This document shows, one piece after another, positions 16,925 through 25,715 of a DNA stretch of 64,000 nt. Both the position numbers and the translations under genes were made by a program. Source of the DNA: Streptomyces calvus (GTDB lineage Bacteria; Actinomycetota; Actinomycetes; Streptomycetales; Streptomycetaceae). The stretch is taken from NCBI RefSeq assembly GCF_006782915.1, contig NZ_VCNP01000043.1:124001-188000 (forward strand), written 5' to 3'. Below the pieces are notes generated by a model. The model saw nothing but the letters and a program-made list of their open reading frames with translations, made no database searches and had not been told where the DNA came from. Positions within the stretch are counted from its first letter, which is position 1; each line of letters starts with the position of its first letter.

Positions 16925-17869
16925 ATGGGACGGGGGGAAGGCGGCTGCCGGCGGGCCGAGCTGCACACGGCTGCCGAGCTGCACACGGCCGCCGCGCTGG
17001 GCGCGGCACAACTGCCGGCGGCCGGGCTGCTGTGGTGGGTCGTCGCCGACAGCGGCACCGACGACTACGGTGCCGGATACGGCGGAGCGTTCGGGCTGCT
17101 CTGCCTGTTCCTCTTCGCCCCGCTCGTACTGCCCGTCCTCGGTCTGCTGCACGCGGTCCTGCACCCGCTGCCCGCCCTGGTCCTCGCCCGCCGCGCCGCC
17201 CGGCGCGTCCCGGGGCCCGAATGGGCCCGGCACCTCGGCGGCGTGGCGCTGCTCGGGACGGCCTGGGCGGCACCGGTCACCCTCCGGTGGGGCGGGTCCT
17301 ACCCGGCCACCGCCGTGTCGCTGTCGCTCCTGGGCGTGCTGCCCGTGCTCGGCGTCGCCCGCCTGCGAAGGCGGTACGCCCGGGAGGCACAGGGCACGGG
17401 ACGGGCGTGGCGGGCCCGGAGCGTCTGGCTCGGCTCGGCGCCGGTCTCCGTGGCCCTGTTCGTGGTGGCCTTCCTCGGCGCGCTGCTGGCCTCCGTCACC
17501 GGGCTGCTCACCGCGTACGAGCCGCCGAAGCTGTCCGCCGGGCAACTCGCCGGGGTGTGGCGCGGCGACGACGGCGCGGTCCTGCGGCTGCTGCCCGGCG
17601 GCCGGGCGCGGGGCACCGCACTGCCGACCCGGGCCGGGTCCGAAGGGCCGCCGGGCACACGGGACTTCGTGGTGTGCGGCGGAGACGGCACCTGGCGCCT
17701 CGACGCGCCGGAGCATGAGGGGGAGCGGGACGGTGTCCTCCTCCGCCTCGACCGGGACTGCGGCCGGGAGACGGTGTGGACGATCGGCGGCACGGCCGAC
17801 GAGCCCGAACTGTTCGTGCTGTTCGGCGATCCGGACGCGGGCGACGTGCGGATCCTGACCCGGGACTGA
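16925..17869 (+). CDS. Membrane protein with C-terminal soluble domain, unknown function
   Basis: I do not recognise this 314-residue protein. It has about four hydrophobic helices in residues 20-205 (LPAAGLLWWVVA, FGLLCLFLFAPLVLPVLGLLHAVL, TAVSLSLLGVLPVLGVA, VSVALFVVAFLGALLASVTGLL). A soluble domain of about 100 residues follows (LSAGQLAGVWRGDDGAVLRLLPGG ... ETVWTIGG), which looks like a small beta-barrel. The N-terminus has an internal repeat (ELHTAAELHTAAALGAAQ). The DNA around the stop codon is duplicated: a stretch of about 20 bp containing GACCCGGGACTGACGGGC appears twice between 17855 and 17895. The ATG at 16925 is the first in frame. Confidence 0.78.
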   Translation: MGRGEGGCRRAELHTAAELHTAAALGAAQLPAAGLLWWVVADSGTDDYGAGYGGAFGLLCLFLFAPLVLPVLGLLHAVLHPLPALVLARRAARRVPGPEWARHLGGVALLGTAWAAPVTLRWGGSYPATAVSLSLLGVLPVLGVARLRRRYAREAQGTGRAWRARSVWLGSAPVSVALFVVAFLGALLASVTGLLTAYEPPKLSAGQLAGVWRGDDGAVLRLLPGGRARGTALPTRAGSEGPPGTRDFVVCGGDGTWRLDAPEHEGERDGVLLRLDRDCGRETVWTIGGTADEPELFVLFGDPDAGDVRILTRD

Positions 17870-17931
17870 CGGGCCTGACCCGGGACTGACGGGCCGTCGC
17901 GAGCCCTCAGGAGGCTTACCGCGTACGGGCG

Positions 17932-19131
17932 TCAGACGGGCAGCCGGGAGGGGCGCGCGTCCGAGCGGGAGATCGCCCTGGCGATCCGCTGGGCGTCCAG
18001 GGCCAGTTCGCGCAGCGTGCCGCTGAGCGGGGTGGTGAAGCCGGTGAAGTACAGGCCGGGAGTGTCGCGCGGGCAACGGGCGCCCTGGGCCAGGGGCTTG
18101 CCGTGGGCGTCGAGCACGCCGAGGTGGCCGACGAGGCCGTGCAGGTCGCGGGTGTACCCGGTGGCGGCGACGACCGCGTCCGGAGCGATGCGTTCACCGT
18201 CGGCGAGGACGACCTTGCCGTCCTCGAAGCCCTCCACGGCGGCCACGACCTCCACCGCGCCCCGGCGCACCGCGTCGATCAGGCCGGCGTCCACCACCGG
18301 CACGGCCCCCGCGGCGGCCCGTACGGAGAGCCGGGAGTCCGGGCGCGGCAGGCCCTGCTGCGACAGGTCCGGCGTGCTCAGCCCGGCCAGCAGCGGCGCC
18401 AGCCGGTCGACCAGGCCGGCCGGCAGCCTCCGGCACACCACGCCCGAGTACTGCGCGGCCCAGCCCGCCGTCGAGCGGCGCAGGATGTGCGGCACGGTGC
18501 GCACCGACAGCCGCACCCGGGAGGCACCGCCCTCCACCAGGTCCACGGCGAGTTCGGCGCCGGTGTTGCCGACGCCCACGACGAGCACGTCCCGGCCGGC
18601 GAACGGCTCGGCGTCGCGGTAGGCGGAGGCGTGCAGGAACTCGCCGGTGTAGGTGTCCCGGCCGGGCCAGTCCGGGACGTGCGGCGTGTGGTTGTGGCCC
18701 GTGGCGACGACGACCGCGGAGCCCGTCAACTCCCGTCCCCCGGTGGCGTGCAGCAGCCAGCCCGCGCCGTCGGGCGAGCGCTCGACCCGGGACACCTCGA
18801 CCCCGGTGACGATCTCCAGGCGGTGGTGCTCGGCGTACTTCTCCAGGTACCGCACCACGTCGTCCCGGGCCGGCCAGCGCCCGAACCGGCGCGGCATCGG
18901 CAGGCCGGGCAGGGCGGACAGGCGCCGGGTGGTGTGCAGCCGCAGCCGGTCGTAGTGCCGCCGCCAGGAGTCGCCGACCCGGGCCGACCGCTCCAGGACG
19001 ACGGCCCGTATGCCCCGGGAGCGCAGGGCGTACGCGACGGCGAGTCCGCCCGGGCCGCCGCCGATGACGTAGACGGGACGGTCCGCGCGGGTCGGCGCGG
19101 GGGTCGGTGCGGAGGCGGCGGAGTCGGTCAT
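17932..19131 (-). CDS. Flavin-dependent monooxygenase (FMO/YUCCA-like NAD(P)-binding oxidoreductase)
   Basis: A 399-residue cytoplasmic flavoprotein. The FAD-binding Rossmann motif GGGPGGLAVAYALRSRG starts near residue 24. The NADPH-binding motif VVGVGNTGAELAVDL is near residue 180. The C-terminal ATGYTRDL motif is typical of the class. The ARVGDSWRRHYDRLRLHT segment resembles plant-type YUCCA and bacterial indole-pyruvate or flavin monooxygenases. The substrate is unknown. The ATG at 19131 opens the conserved region; the long in-frame extension to 19797 is antisense to the GNAT gene and is not used. It diverges from that GNAT gene. Confidence 0.9.
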   Translation of the reverse strand: MTDSAASAPTPAPTRADRPVYVIGGGPGGLAVAYALRSRGIRAVVLERSARVGDSWRRHYDRLRLHTTRRLSALPGLPMPRRFGRWPARDDVVRYLEKYAEHHRLEIVTGVEVSRVERSPDGAGWLLHATGGRELTGSAVVVATGHNHTPHVPDWPGRDTYTGEFLHASAYRDAEPFAGRDVLVVGVGNTGAELAVDLVEGGASRVRLSVRTVPHILRRSTAGWAAQYSGVVCRRLPAGLVDRLAPLLAGLSTPDLSQQGLPRPDSRLSVRAAAGAVPVVDAGLIDAVRRGAVEVVAAVEGFEDGKVVLADGERIAPDAVVAATGYTRDLHGLVGHLGVLDAHGKPLAQGARCPRDTPGLYFTGFTTPLSGTLRELALDAQRIARAISRSDARPSRLPV

Positions 19132-19233
19132 GAGCGCGAGCGTAATCCGGCACCAGGTTGATGGGTCTCGGTCAAGACCGGAATTGGTTGCGGATTGATC
19201 ACGTGTGTGGGGATCGCGCGTTTGAATGTCCCC

Positions 19234-19860
19234 ATGTCCTCCTTGCCCGAGCGCAACCGGCCCCGTCCCCTGCCCGAACTCCGCGGGCACGGTCTGCACC
19301 TGCGCCCCTGGAACCCCGAGTCCCGCACCGACGTGGAGGCGTGGCTGCGCGGCCTCACGGACCCGGAGTTCCTGCGCTGGAACACGCCGTTCCGGCCCAT
19401 CACGGACCTGGCCGGCGCCCGGGCGTCGCTGCGCCGCGCCGTGGGGTACGACGCCGACGGCACAGGGGTGTCCTTCCAGGTCGCCGACGCCGGCAGCGGT
19501 ACGCCGCTGGGACACGTCGGCGTCAACGAGATCCACCCGGTGCTGCCGCAGGCCCGCATCGGCTACTGGGTACTCCCCGAGGCACGCGGCCGGGGTGTCG
19601 CCACCCGGGCGCTGCTGCTCGCCGCGCGCTGGGCGCTGACCGAACGGCGCCTGTACCGCCTGGAGTTGAACCACGCCCTGGGGCACGGGGCGTCCTGCCG
19701 GGTCGCCGAGCGGTGCGGGTTCCGCCACGAGGGCACCCTGCGCGGCGCGATCCTGCAGGCGGGCCGCACCGACGCCTTCCGCGACGCCCACCTGCACGCC
19801 CGCCTCGCCACCGACCCGTACCCCACCCCACCCGACGGCCCGCCCCCGGCGACTTGGTGA
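19234..19860 (+). CDS. GNAT family N-acetyltransferase (RimJ/RimL type)
   Basis: A 208-residue acetyl-CoA-dependent acyltransferase. It shows the RimJ-like start LRGHGLHLRPWNPES and the acetyl-CoA pyrophosphate loop IGYWVLPEARGRGVATRAL. It continues with the usual LYRLELNHALGHGASCRVAERCGFRHEGTL, the conserved N..S.. and GF.EG motif of protein and antibiotic acetyltransferases. The acceptor is unknown. The ATG at 19234 is used; the in-frame extension to 19195 begins at a TTG and has no support. It converges on the pdxH-like gene, with a 50-bp gap. Confidence 0.92.
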   Translation: MSSLPERNRPRPLPELRGHGLHLRPWNPESRTDVEAWLRGLTDPEFLRWNTPFRPITDLAGARASLRRAVGYDADGTGVSFQVADAGSGTPLGHVGVNEIHPVLPQARIGYWVLPEARGRGVATRALLLAARWALTERRLYRLELNHALGHGASCRVAERCGFRHEGTLRGAILQAGRTDAFRDAHLHARLATDPYPTPPDGPPPATW

Positions 19861-19910
19861 CCTCGACCGGCCCGGGACCCGCGCTCCTCCCCGCCCTCAC
19901 GCCCACTCCC

Positions 19911-20576
19911 TCACGGCCACAGCAGTTTCCTGCTCCACCCCCGTTCCTCGCGGTCGTAGCGGAGCCGGACGTGACGGCGGGCGGGGTCGCCCTGGAAGAA
20001 CTCGACTTCGTCCGGGTGCAGCCGGTACAGGGTCCACGACGGTGCCGGTGCGTCCGGCTCTCGCCGTGCCCGTTCCCACGCGGCCTCCGAGGCGCGGGCC
20101 AGCTCCTCGGCCGAGCCGAGCACGGCGCTCTGCCGGCCGGTCAGGGCGGCGGCCAGCGCCCCGGTGGAGCGGGCGTGCAGGTCCGCCTGGGCCCGGTCGG
20201 CCGGTGCCGTGGTGACCGGCCCGCGGACCCGCACCTGGCGGCCCAGCACCGGCCAGTAGAAGGCCAGCGCGGCGTACGGGCGGCCGTCGAGCTGGCCGCC
20301 CTTGCGGCTGTGCGCGTGCGTCGCGAAGGACCAGCCGTCGGCGTCCGCGCCGTGCAGCATCACGATCCGCACGTCCGGCCGGCCCTCGGCGTCCGCGGTG
20401 GCCAGCGACATGGTGTGCGGCTCGGTCTGCCCGGCCGCCACCGCCTCGGCGAACCAGCGCGCGAACAGCGGCAGCGGCTCGGCGGGCGCCGTGCCGGGGT
20501 CGAACGGCGGCAGGGCGGTGACCGCCGGGTCCCACACCCGCAGGGACCTCAGCAGCTCGGGGAGATCGGGTTCCAT
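19911..20576 (-). CDS. Pyridoxal 5'-phosphate synthase (PdxH/PNPOx family)
   Basis: An FMN-dependent oxidase of the pyridoxine/pyridoxamine phosphate oxidase family, 221 residues, cytoplasmic. Visible family features are FARWFAEAVAAGQTEPHTMSLATAD, VRIVMLHGADADGWSFATHAHSRKG (FMN phosphate contacts) and WPVLGRQVRVRG. The C-terminus ends GWSRKLLWP rather than the classic W..xRLAP, so it may be a PhzG-like or substrate-shifted relative. Its start lies 28 bp after the stop of the related split-barrel gene, so the two likely form an operon. Confidence 0.87.
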   Translation of the reverse strand: MEPDLPELLRSLRVWDPAVTALPPFDPGTAPAEPLPLFARWFAEAVAAGQTEPHTMSLATADAEGRPDVRIVMLHGADADGWSFATHAHSRKGGQLDGRPYAALAFYWPVLGRQVRVRGPVTTAPADRAQADLHARSTGALAAALTGRQSAVLGSAEELARASEAAWERARREPDAPAPSWTLYRLHPDEVEFFQGDPARRHVRLRYDREERGWSRKLLWP

Positions 20577-20604
20577 GCCCCCGATTGTCGGACGTGCCGC
20601 GCGC

Positions 20605-21030
20605 TCACACCGAGCCGAGGTCGGAGGACACCCACCGCTCCGGCCGCATCCGCACGACGACCTGATCGCCGTGGTTCTTCGACGAGAAGTCGACGTAGCC
20701 GTCGACCTTCGCGGCCGGCAGGTAGCGGGCGGCCATCTCCCGCAGCTGCTCCCGGGTGGCCGGGGTGGTGTCGAGGACCGGGCCCTCGACGGAGACGTAG
20801 CGGACGGTGGGCTCGGTCCGCTCGACCATGAGCGAGAACCGTCCCGCCGCACTGATCAGCCGGTTCTTGCGCGAGTCGAGGCCGGTCATGATCCACACGT
20901 CGCCGCCGGGCGCGTACTGGTACCAGATCGGCACGGTCAGCGGGGCGCGGCCCTCGCCCGCGTCCACCGCGAGGGCGGCGACGTGCGGCTCGGCCAGGAA
21001 CTGTTCACGCTCTTCGCGGGTCAGGGCCAT
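20605..21030 (-). CDS. Pyridoxamine 5'-phosphate oxidase-family protein (flavin/F420-binding split barrel)
   Basis: A 141-residue split beta-barrel protein. The start (MALTREEREQFLAEPHVAALAV) and the strand pattern PLTVPIWYQYAPGGDVWIMTG, SRKNRLISAAGRFSLMVE match the group that binds FMN or F420 and reduces small substrates. The F420 pathway gene fbiC lies 12 kb away. The ATG at 21030 has a strong AGGAGG eight bases upstream. It is followed by the pdxH-like gene and is separated from the TetR gene by a strong terminator. Confidence 0.88.
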   Translation of the reverse strand: MALTREEREQFLAEPHVAALAVDAGEGRAPLTVPIWYQYAPGGDVWIMTGLDSRKNRLISAAGRFSLMVERTEPTVRYVSVEGPVLDTTPATREQLREMAARYLPAAKVDGYVDFSSKNHGDQVVVRMRPERWVSSDLGSV

Positions 21031-21183
21031 GTCCGGATCCTCCTGCGCGTCCACGGTCGGGTCGGTGCAGGCACAACACCGGGCACCCGCCGCGGTGTTC
21101 CCGTGCGGGGCGTGTCGTCCGGACGGCCCGCGCCGGTTCCGGCGTCCGGCGGCCGCGGTGAGGCGTCTCTCCGCGCAACGCGA

Positions 21184-21217
21184 CGGGCGGCGGTCCACCG
21201 GAGTGGACCGCCGCCCG
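21184..21217 (-). terminator. Strong stem-loop downstream of the TetR gene
   Basis: A perfect 15-bp stem (arm CGGGCGGCGGTCCAC, 4-base loop) starts 47 bp beyond the TetR stop. It isolates that gene from the downstream flavoprotein genes. Confidence 0.8.
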
Positions 21218-21263
21218 GATGACAGGACTTGGGGTCGCGCGCGGAGTGCGTGCCGCCGGACGG

Positions 21264-21911
21264 CTACTTCGTCGGCTTCCTGCCGGTGACCCCCAGGTGC
21301 ACCAACAGGGCCAGCGACGGCTTGAGTTCGGCCTGCTTCACGCCCCAGGAGGAGGCGGCCTTCTGGTGCGAGGCCACGGCCGCGAGCATCGCGACCAGCG
21401 CACCGGCGATCGCCGCCGGGTTCACGTCCTTGTCGATCCGCCCCTTGGACTGCAACTCGGCGACGGAGCCGGCCAGCGAGCTGTTCACGGAGTTCAGGAT
21501 CTTCGTACGGAGCTTGGAGAAACGTTTATCGCCCTCGGCGGCGCCGAGATCGACCACGCGCAGGATGGCGTCGTTCTTCCGCCAGAACTCCAGGAATCCG
21601 TCCACGAGTTCCTGCGCCGTCTGCCAGCCCGCCCGGCCCGCCCAGGAGCGGCCCTCCAGCAGCCCGGCCAGCCCGGCGCTCTCGGCGGCCATGCGCTCGG
21701 CGATCTCCAGGACGGCGCCCTCGACGTCCGGGAAGTACTGGTAGAAGGTGGCCGGTGACGTCCCCGCGCGGCGGGCCACGTCGATGACTTTGACATCCCG
21801 GTACGGGGACGAGCTGAGCATCTCGCTGAGGCAGTCGAGCAGCTTCTGCCGGGTCGCCTGCCCACGCCGACCGGCCACGCGGCCGTCGACGGTACGCACT
21901 TGTCCTGTCAT
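21264..21911 (-). CDS. TetR family transcriptional regulator
   Basis: A 215-residue repressor-type protein. Residues about 17-65 hold the TetR helix-turn-helix (RQKLLDCLSEMLSSSPYRDVKVIDVARRAGTSPATFYQYFPDVEGAV). The rest is an all-helical ligand/dimer domain ending in GVTGRKPTK. It lies 122 bp from the divergent kbpA start, in the position of the TetR gene next to kbpA/afsK in S. coelicolor (SCO4421, from memory). Control of kbpA or of itself is plausible but not shown. A strong terminator follows. Confidence 0.93.
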   Translation of the reverse strand: MTGQVRTVDGRVAGRRGQATRQKLLDCLSEMLSSSPYRDVKVIDVARRAGTSPATFYQYFPDVEGAVLEIAERMAAESAGLAGLLEGRSWAGRAGWQTAQELVDGFLEFWRKNDAILRVVDLGAAEGDKRFSKLRTKILNSVNSSLAGSVAELQSKGRIDKDVNPAAIAGALVAMLAAVASHQKAASSWGVKQAELKPSLALLVHLGVTGRKPTK

Positions 21912-22033
21912 GCCGTCAGCTTACCGACGGGTGATCTGAGCGCGATTCGGCCGACTGCAAATGGGGTGTGCGGGTCCACGGAGCCTGGTGTGCCTGGTCT
22001 GCGGCCTGCGGGCGACCCGGCTACGTTGGCGGC

Positions 22034-22756
22034 ATGGCCGAAAACAGGGCATCGGAGTACCCGGAGGGCACCCCCTGCTGGGTGGACGCGCAGCTTCCCG
22101 ACGTGGAGGCCGGCAGGCGCTTCTACGGCGAGCTCTTCGGCTGGACCTTCGAGGACCAGCCGCAGGGGACCGTCCGCGCGCTGAAGGACGGGAAGCCCGT
22201 CGCCTCCCTCGCGCACAAGACCGACGGCCGGCTGCCGACCGTGTGGACGGTCTCCTTCACCACCCCGGACGCCGAGGCGCTGTGCCGGCGCATCCGCGCG
22301 GCCGGCGGGCAGGTCGTCTCCCCGCCGGCGCCGTTCGGCGACCTGGGCGTCACCGCGCTGGTCACCGACCCCGAGGGCGCCGTCTTCTCGCTCTGGCAGC
22401 CCGGCACCACCCCGGGGTTCGGGCGCCGCCACGAGCCGGGCACCTTCGCCTGGGTCCAGCTCTACACGCGCGACACCGACACGGCGAACACCTTCTACGG
22501 CGGCCTCTTCCACGACGCCCTGTTCGGTCCGGACACCGACCCCGACTTCGGCCGCGCGCCGGTCTCCGACGTCTTCGCCGCCGAGATGCCGCCGCACTTC
22601 CTGGTCCACTTCGCCGTCGAGGACGTCGACGCCGGCCTGCGGGAGGTGACCCGGCTCGGCGGCCGGGTCCAGGTTCCGCCCTTCGAGACGTCGTACGGCA
22701 CCGCGGCCGTGGTCACGGACAATCAAGGGGCGTCGTTCGCGCTGCTGCACCGCTGA
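22034..22756 (+). CDS. kbpA: AfsK-binding protein KbpA (VOC/glyoxalase-fold)
   Basis: A 240-residue protein made of two vicinal-oxygen-chelate modules: CWVDAQLPDVEAGRRFYGELFGW and FAWVQLYTRDTDTANTFYGGLF, each ending in DPEGAVFSLWQPG or DNQGASFALLHR. It lies immediately upstream of afsK, as kbpA (SCO4422) does in S. coelicolor. There KbpA binds unphosphorylated AfsK and inhibits its autophosphorylation. That assignment rests on synteny and general similarity from memory. By sequence alone it is a VOC protein that could also be enzymatic. The ATG at 22034 begins the conserved start. A small hairpin follows the stop. Confidence 0.78.
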   Translation: MAENRASEYPEGTPCWVDAQLPDVEAGRRFYGELFGWTFEDQPQGTVRALKDGKPVASLAHKTDGRLPTVWTVSFTTPDAEALCRRIRAAGGQVVSPPAPFGDLGVTALVTDPEGAVFSLWQPGTTPGFGRRHEPGTFAWVQLYTRDTDTANTFYGGLFHDALFGPDTDPDFGRAPVSDVFAAEMPPHFLVHFAVEDVDAGLREVTRLGGRVQVPPFETSYGTAAVVTDNQGASFALLHR

Positions 22757-22776
22757 ACCCGCACCCCGGCCCGCCC

Positions 22777-22794
22777 GCGGACCTGCCGGTCCGC
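22777..22794 (+). terminator. Short hairpin after kbpA
   Basis: GCGGACC-TGCC-GGTCCGC forms a 7-bp GC stem with a 4-base loop, 20 bp past the kbpA stop. It may attenuate read-through into afsK. Confidence 0.5.
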
Positions 22795-22965
22795 CCATTG
22801 GGTCGTATGTAAACCTGGACACCCTATTTGTCGGTCGGTTCGCAACCGGGGGCCCGGACAGGAAGAATCGGGGTGCGTGCCGCCACGGCGGTGCGGTGGT
22901 GAGACGCTGCACTTCGGTCGCGTGCACAGGTGGTGGCGCGACTCGTACGGGGAGGTGGCAGGCAA

Positions 22966-25323
22966 GTGGTGGATCAGCTGACGCAGCACGATCCGCGGCG
23001 TATCGGGCCGTTCGAGGTGCTGGGACGGCTGGGGGCCGGCGGCATGGGGCTGGTCTATCTCGCGCGCTCGGCGTCCGGCCGGCGCGTGGCGATCAAGACC
23101 GTCCGGACCGAACTGGCCGAGGACCAGCTGTTCCGCGTCCGCTTCACACGTGAGGTGGAGGCGGCCCGCGCGGTCTCCGGCTTCTACACGGCGGCCGTCG
23201 TGGACGCCGACCCGCGGGCCGCCGTGCCGTGGCTGGCCACCGCGTACGTTCCCGCGCCCTCCCTCGAGGAGATAGTGAACGAGTGCGGGCCGCTGCCGGC
23301 CCAGGCCGTGCGCTGGCTGGCGGCGGGCGTCGCGGAGGCGCTCCAGTCGATCCACGGCGCCGGGCTGGTCCACCGCGACCTGAAGCCCTCCAACGTCCTC
23401 GTCGTCGAGGACGGCCCCCGGGTGATCGACTTCGGCATCGCCTCCGGGGTGTCGAACACGCGCCTGACGATGACCAACGTCGCGGTCGGCACCCCCGCCT
23501 ACATGTCGCCGGAGCAGGCGAAGGACTCCCGCAGCGTCACCGGCGCGAGCGACGTGTTCTCGCTGGGCTCGATGCTGGTCTTCGCGGCCACGGGACACCC
23601 GCCCTTCCACGGCGCCAACCCCGTGGAGACCGTCTTCATGCTGCTGCGCGAGGGCCCCGACCTGGAGGGCCTGCCGGACGAGCTGCGCCCGCTCATCGAG
23701 GCGTGCATGCAGATGGACGCGACGGCCCGGCCCAACCCGGCCGACCTCCAGGCGCAGCTCGCGCCGCACCTCTTCGGCTCGGGCTCCGACGACAGCGGCA
23801 CGGCCTCGGCCTGGCTGCCGGAGCGGGCGGTGAGCCTGATCGAGGCGCGCCGCGGCGGCCGCCCGGCGGCCAAGCCCGCGCCGTCGGGCCGCAGTGCCGG
23901 CGGCGCCCGCCCGCCCGTGCCGCCCCCGCCGCCGCACGACCCCGTCGTCCCGCCGCTCCCGTCCGTGCCCGCGCCGGTCGGCGCCCCCGACACCGGCCCG
24001 GTGCGGCTGGCGGGCGGGGCGGTGCCCATCGGGCCCGGCCCGCGCGTCGCCGACACCCGCGCGGCCGCCGTCAAGGCACCCCCGGCGACGGCGGCCCTGG
24101 CCGCCACCTGGTCCCGGCCCCGCCCCGGCGTCAACGGCGCCGACCCGGCCGTACCCGCCCCGGCCGCGCCCGCCGCGCCGCCGGAGCAGCCCGGCGGCTG
24201 GCGTCCCTGGCGCTTCCGCATGTCCAACGACGTCTGGGGCACCCCCGCCGTCGACGGCGACCTGGTCTACGTCACCTCCTTCGAGGTGCACGCCCTCGAC
24301 GTCGCCACCGGCCGGCGCCGCTTCAAGACCCGGGACGTCGCCTGGTCGATGGCGGTCGCCGACGGCCGCATCCACGCCTCCGACGGGCCCACCCTGTACG
24401 CGCTGGACGCCCGCGAGGGCGGCGACCTGTGGCGGCTGTCCACGGACGCCTGGGTGTACTCCCTGAAGGCCGACCGCGGCACCGTCGTCACCGGCACGCG
24501 CGGCGGCGGCGTCCAGGCGTGGGAGGCGTCCACCGGTCAGAAGCTGTGGGAGGTCACCGGCTGCCAGACCGACTTCGAATCCCCGGAGGCCGGCCCGTCC
24601 CTGCACGACGGCACCGTCTTCGTCTGGCAGGACGCCCGGCTGCGCGCCCTGGACGCCCGCACCGGCGACGAGCGCTGGTCGTACCCGATCGGTGACGCGG
24701 CCTCCTGCGGCGGCGTACCGGTACGGGTGACCCACGCCCCCGACGGCAGCGTCTACGTCTGCGCCGGCACCCGTGTCCTCGCCCTGGACGTCGCCGGCGG
24801 CCATGTGCGCTGGCACTTCGAGGCTCCGGCGGTCTTCCTCGCCCCGCCCGCCCACGTCCCCGGCCCGGCCGTCACCGGCGGCGGCGTGTACCTCGCCGAC
24901 TACCTCGGCACGGTCTACGCCCTCGACGCCACCGACGGCCGCGACCGCTGGCGCATCGCCACCGAGGCCCGTTCCTCCGCCGAACCGGTCCTGGTCGCCG
25001 CCGGCCACGTCCACGTGGGCAGCGGCAAGGGCCTGTACACCCTGGACGCGGTCACCGGCACGCCCAAGTGGCGCTTCCAGTCGGGCGGCGACATCGTCGG
25101 CGCGCCCGTGGTCGCCGAGGGCCGGATCCACTTCGGCTCCAGCGACCACCTGCTGTACACGCTGAAGGCCGACGACGGCCGTCTGCGCTGGAAGCTGGCG
25201 ACGGGCGGCGAGATCACCGGCTCCCCGGTGGTGCGGGACGGCGTGGTGTACGCGTGCAGCAAGGACCGCTGTGTGTACGCGCTGGACGCGGAGAAGGGCA
25301 CGGGCACCTCGCGCACGGCCTAG
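22966..25323 (+). CDS. afsK: Serine/threonine protein kinase AfsK
   Basis: AfsK phosphorylates AfsR and, in S. coelicolor, also affects hyphal branching through DivIVA. The 785-residue protein has a kinase domain (about 14-275): GAGGMGLVYLA loop, VAIK lysine K44, HRDLKPSN with D138, and DFG at 155-157. Thr168 lies in the activation loop at exactly the position reported as the activating autophosphorylation site of S. coelicolor AfsK. A Pro/Ala-rich linker (about 275-405) leads to a C-terminal PQQ/WD-like beta-propeller (about 405-780, repeated ALDARTG/TLDAVTG blades) that is the presumed sensor. No membrane helix is seen. GTG 22966 follows GGGAGG and gives the matching numbering. The TAG stop is supplied by an inserted repeat element. 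Confidence 0.96.
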   Translation: MVDQLTQHDPRRIGPFEVLGRLGAGGMGLVYLARSASGRRVAIKTVRTELAEDQLFRVRFTREVEAARAVSGFYTAAVVDADPRAAVPWLATAYVPAPSLEEIVNECGPLPAQAVRWLAAGVAEALQSIHGAGLVHRDLKPSNVLVVEDGPRVIDFGIASGVSNTRLTMTNVAVGTPAYMSPEQAKDSRSVTGASDVFSLGSMLVFAATGHPPFHGANPVETVFMLLREGPDLEGLPDELRPLIEACMQMDATARPNPADLQAQLAPHLFGSGSDDSGTASAWLPERAVSLIEARRGGRPAAKPAPSGRSAGGARPPVPPPPPHDPVVPPLPSVPAPVGAPDTGPVRLAGGAVPIGPGPRVADTRAAAVKAPPATAALAATWSRPRPGVNGADPAVPAPAAPAAPPEQPGGWRPWRFRMSNDVWGTPAVDGDLVYVTSFEVHALDVATGRRRFKTRDVAWSMAVADGRIHASDGPTLYALDAREGGDLWRLSTDAWVYSLKADRGTVVTGTRGGGVQAWEASTGQKLWEVTGCQTDFESPEAGPSLHDGTVFVWQDARLRALDARTGDERWSYPIGDAASCGGVPVRVTHAPDGSVYVCAGTRVLALDVAGGHVRWHFEAPAVFLAPPAHVPGPAVTGGGVYLADYLGTVYALDATDGRDRWRIATEARSSAEPVLVAAGHVHVGSGKGLYTLDAVTGTPKWRFQSGGDIVGAPVVAEGRIHFGSSDHLLYTLKADDGRLRWKLATGGEITGSPVVRDGVVYACSKDRCVYALDAEKGTGTSRTA

Positions 25324-25545
25324 GGTCTGTTGTTCGGATCAGCGCGGCTGTGAGGTGCGGTGCCCTTTCGACCGGCCCGAGCGGGGTCCGGTGCGTGCAG
25401 CTGCAAGGCGGAGGAGGGCGACAACGCGGTGGGGGTGCCCCCGCGCGAGCGGAGCCGAGCGTGGGGGAGTTGGCAACCGACGACAACGCCGCAGATGCGC
25501 GTGCCGGACCCCGCGACCCCGGGATGATCCGAACGACAGGCCCCA
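25321..25545. mobile_element. Non-autonomous TIR element, copy A, overlapping the afsK stop codon
   Basis: A 225-bp element with about 20-bp terminal inverted repeats (left TAGGGTCTGTTGTTCGGATC, right ending AACGACAGGCCCCA). Its left terminal TAG is the afsK stop codon. The interior aligns along its full length with copy C at 58225 in reverse orientation, sharing TGCAGCTGCAAGGCGGAGG and the stretch around ACCGACGACAACG. It encodes no protein. It carries a second small repeat at 25428-25469. Confidence 0.8.
25428..25469. repeat. Small GGGGG-flanked repeat nested in element A
   Basis: About 42 bp running from GTGGGGGTGCCCCC through GAGCGGAGCCGAGCG to TGGGGGAG. It matches the repeat inside the membrane-protein gene at 41933-41973 and is absent from the otherwise similar element C. 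This suggests a later insertion, or a deletion from C. Confidence 0.7.
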
Positions 25546-25702
25546 GGCGGGGTGCGGGACGGCCGTCGTGCCGGTGCACGGAAGGGGTGCCGGACGGCGG
25601 CCGCCGCTGCGGGGAGCGGCCCGTTCGCCGCTCTCACCGCCGACGCTACGCCGGGTACGCGACGGTCGCCAGGTAGTGACATGCTCGTGACACAAAGATC
25701 GC
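25546..25702. other. Intergenic spacer upstream of the secreted-protein gene
   Basis: No gene is seen. Low-quality Arg-rich frames cross this stretch. It presumably holds the promoter of the gene at 25716. Confidence 0.4.
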
Positions 25703-25708
25703 TAGTCT
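25703..25708 (+). promoter_or_regulatory. Possible -10 element for a leaderless secreted-protein gene
   Basis: TAGTCT lies seven bases before the ATG at 25716, and there is no Shine-Dalgarno. GTGACA-like sequences further upstream are poorly spaced as a -35. Confidence 0.4.
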
Positions 25709-25715
25709 GTCGCGC

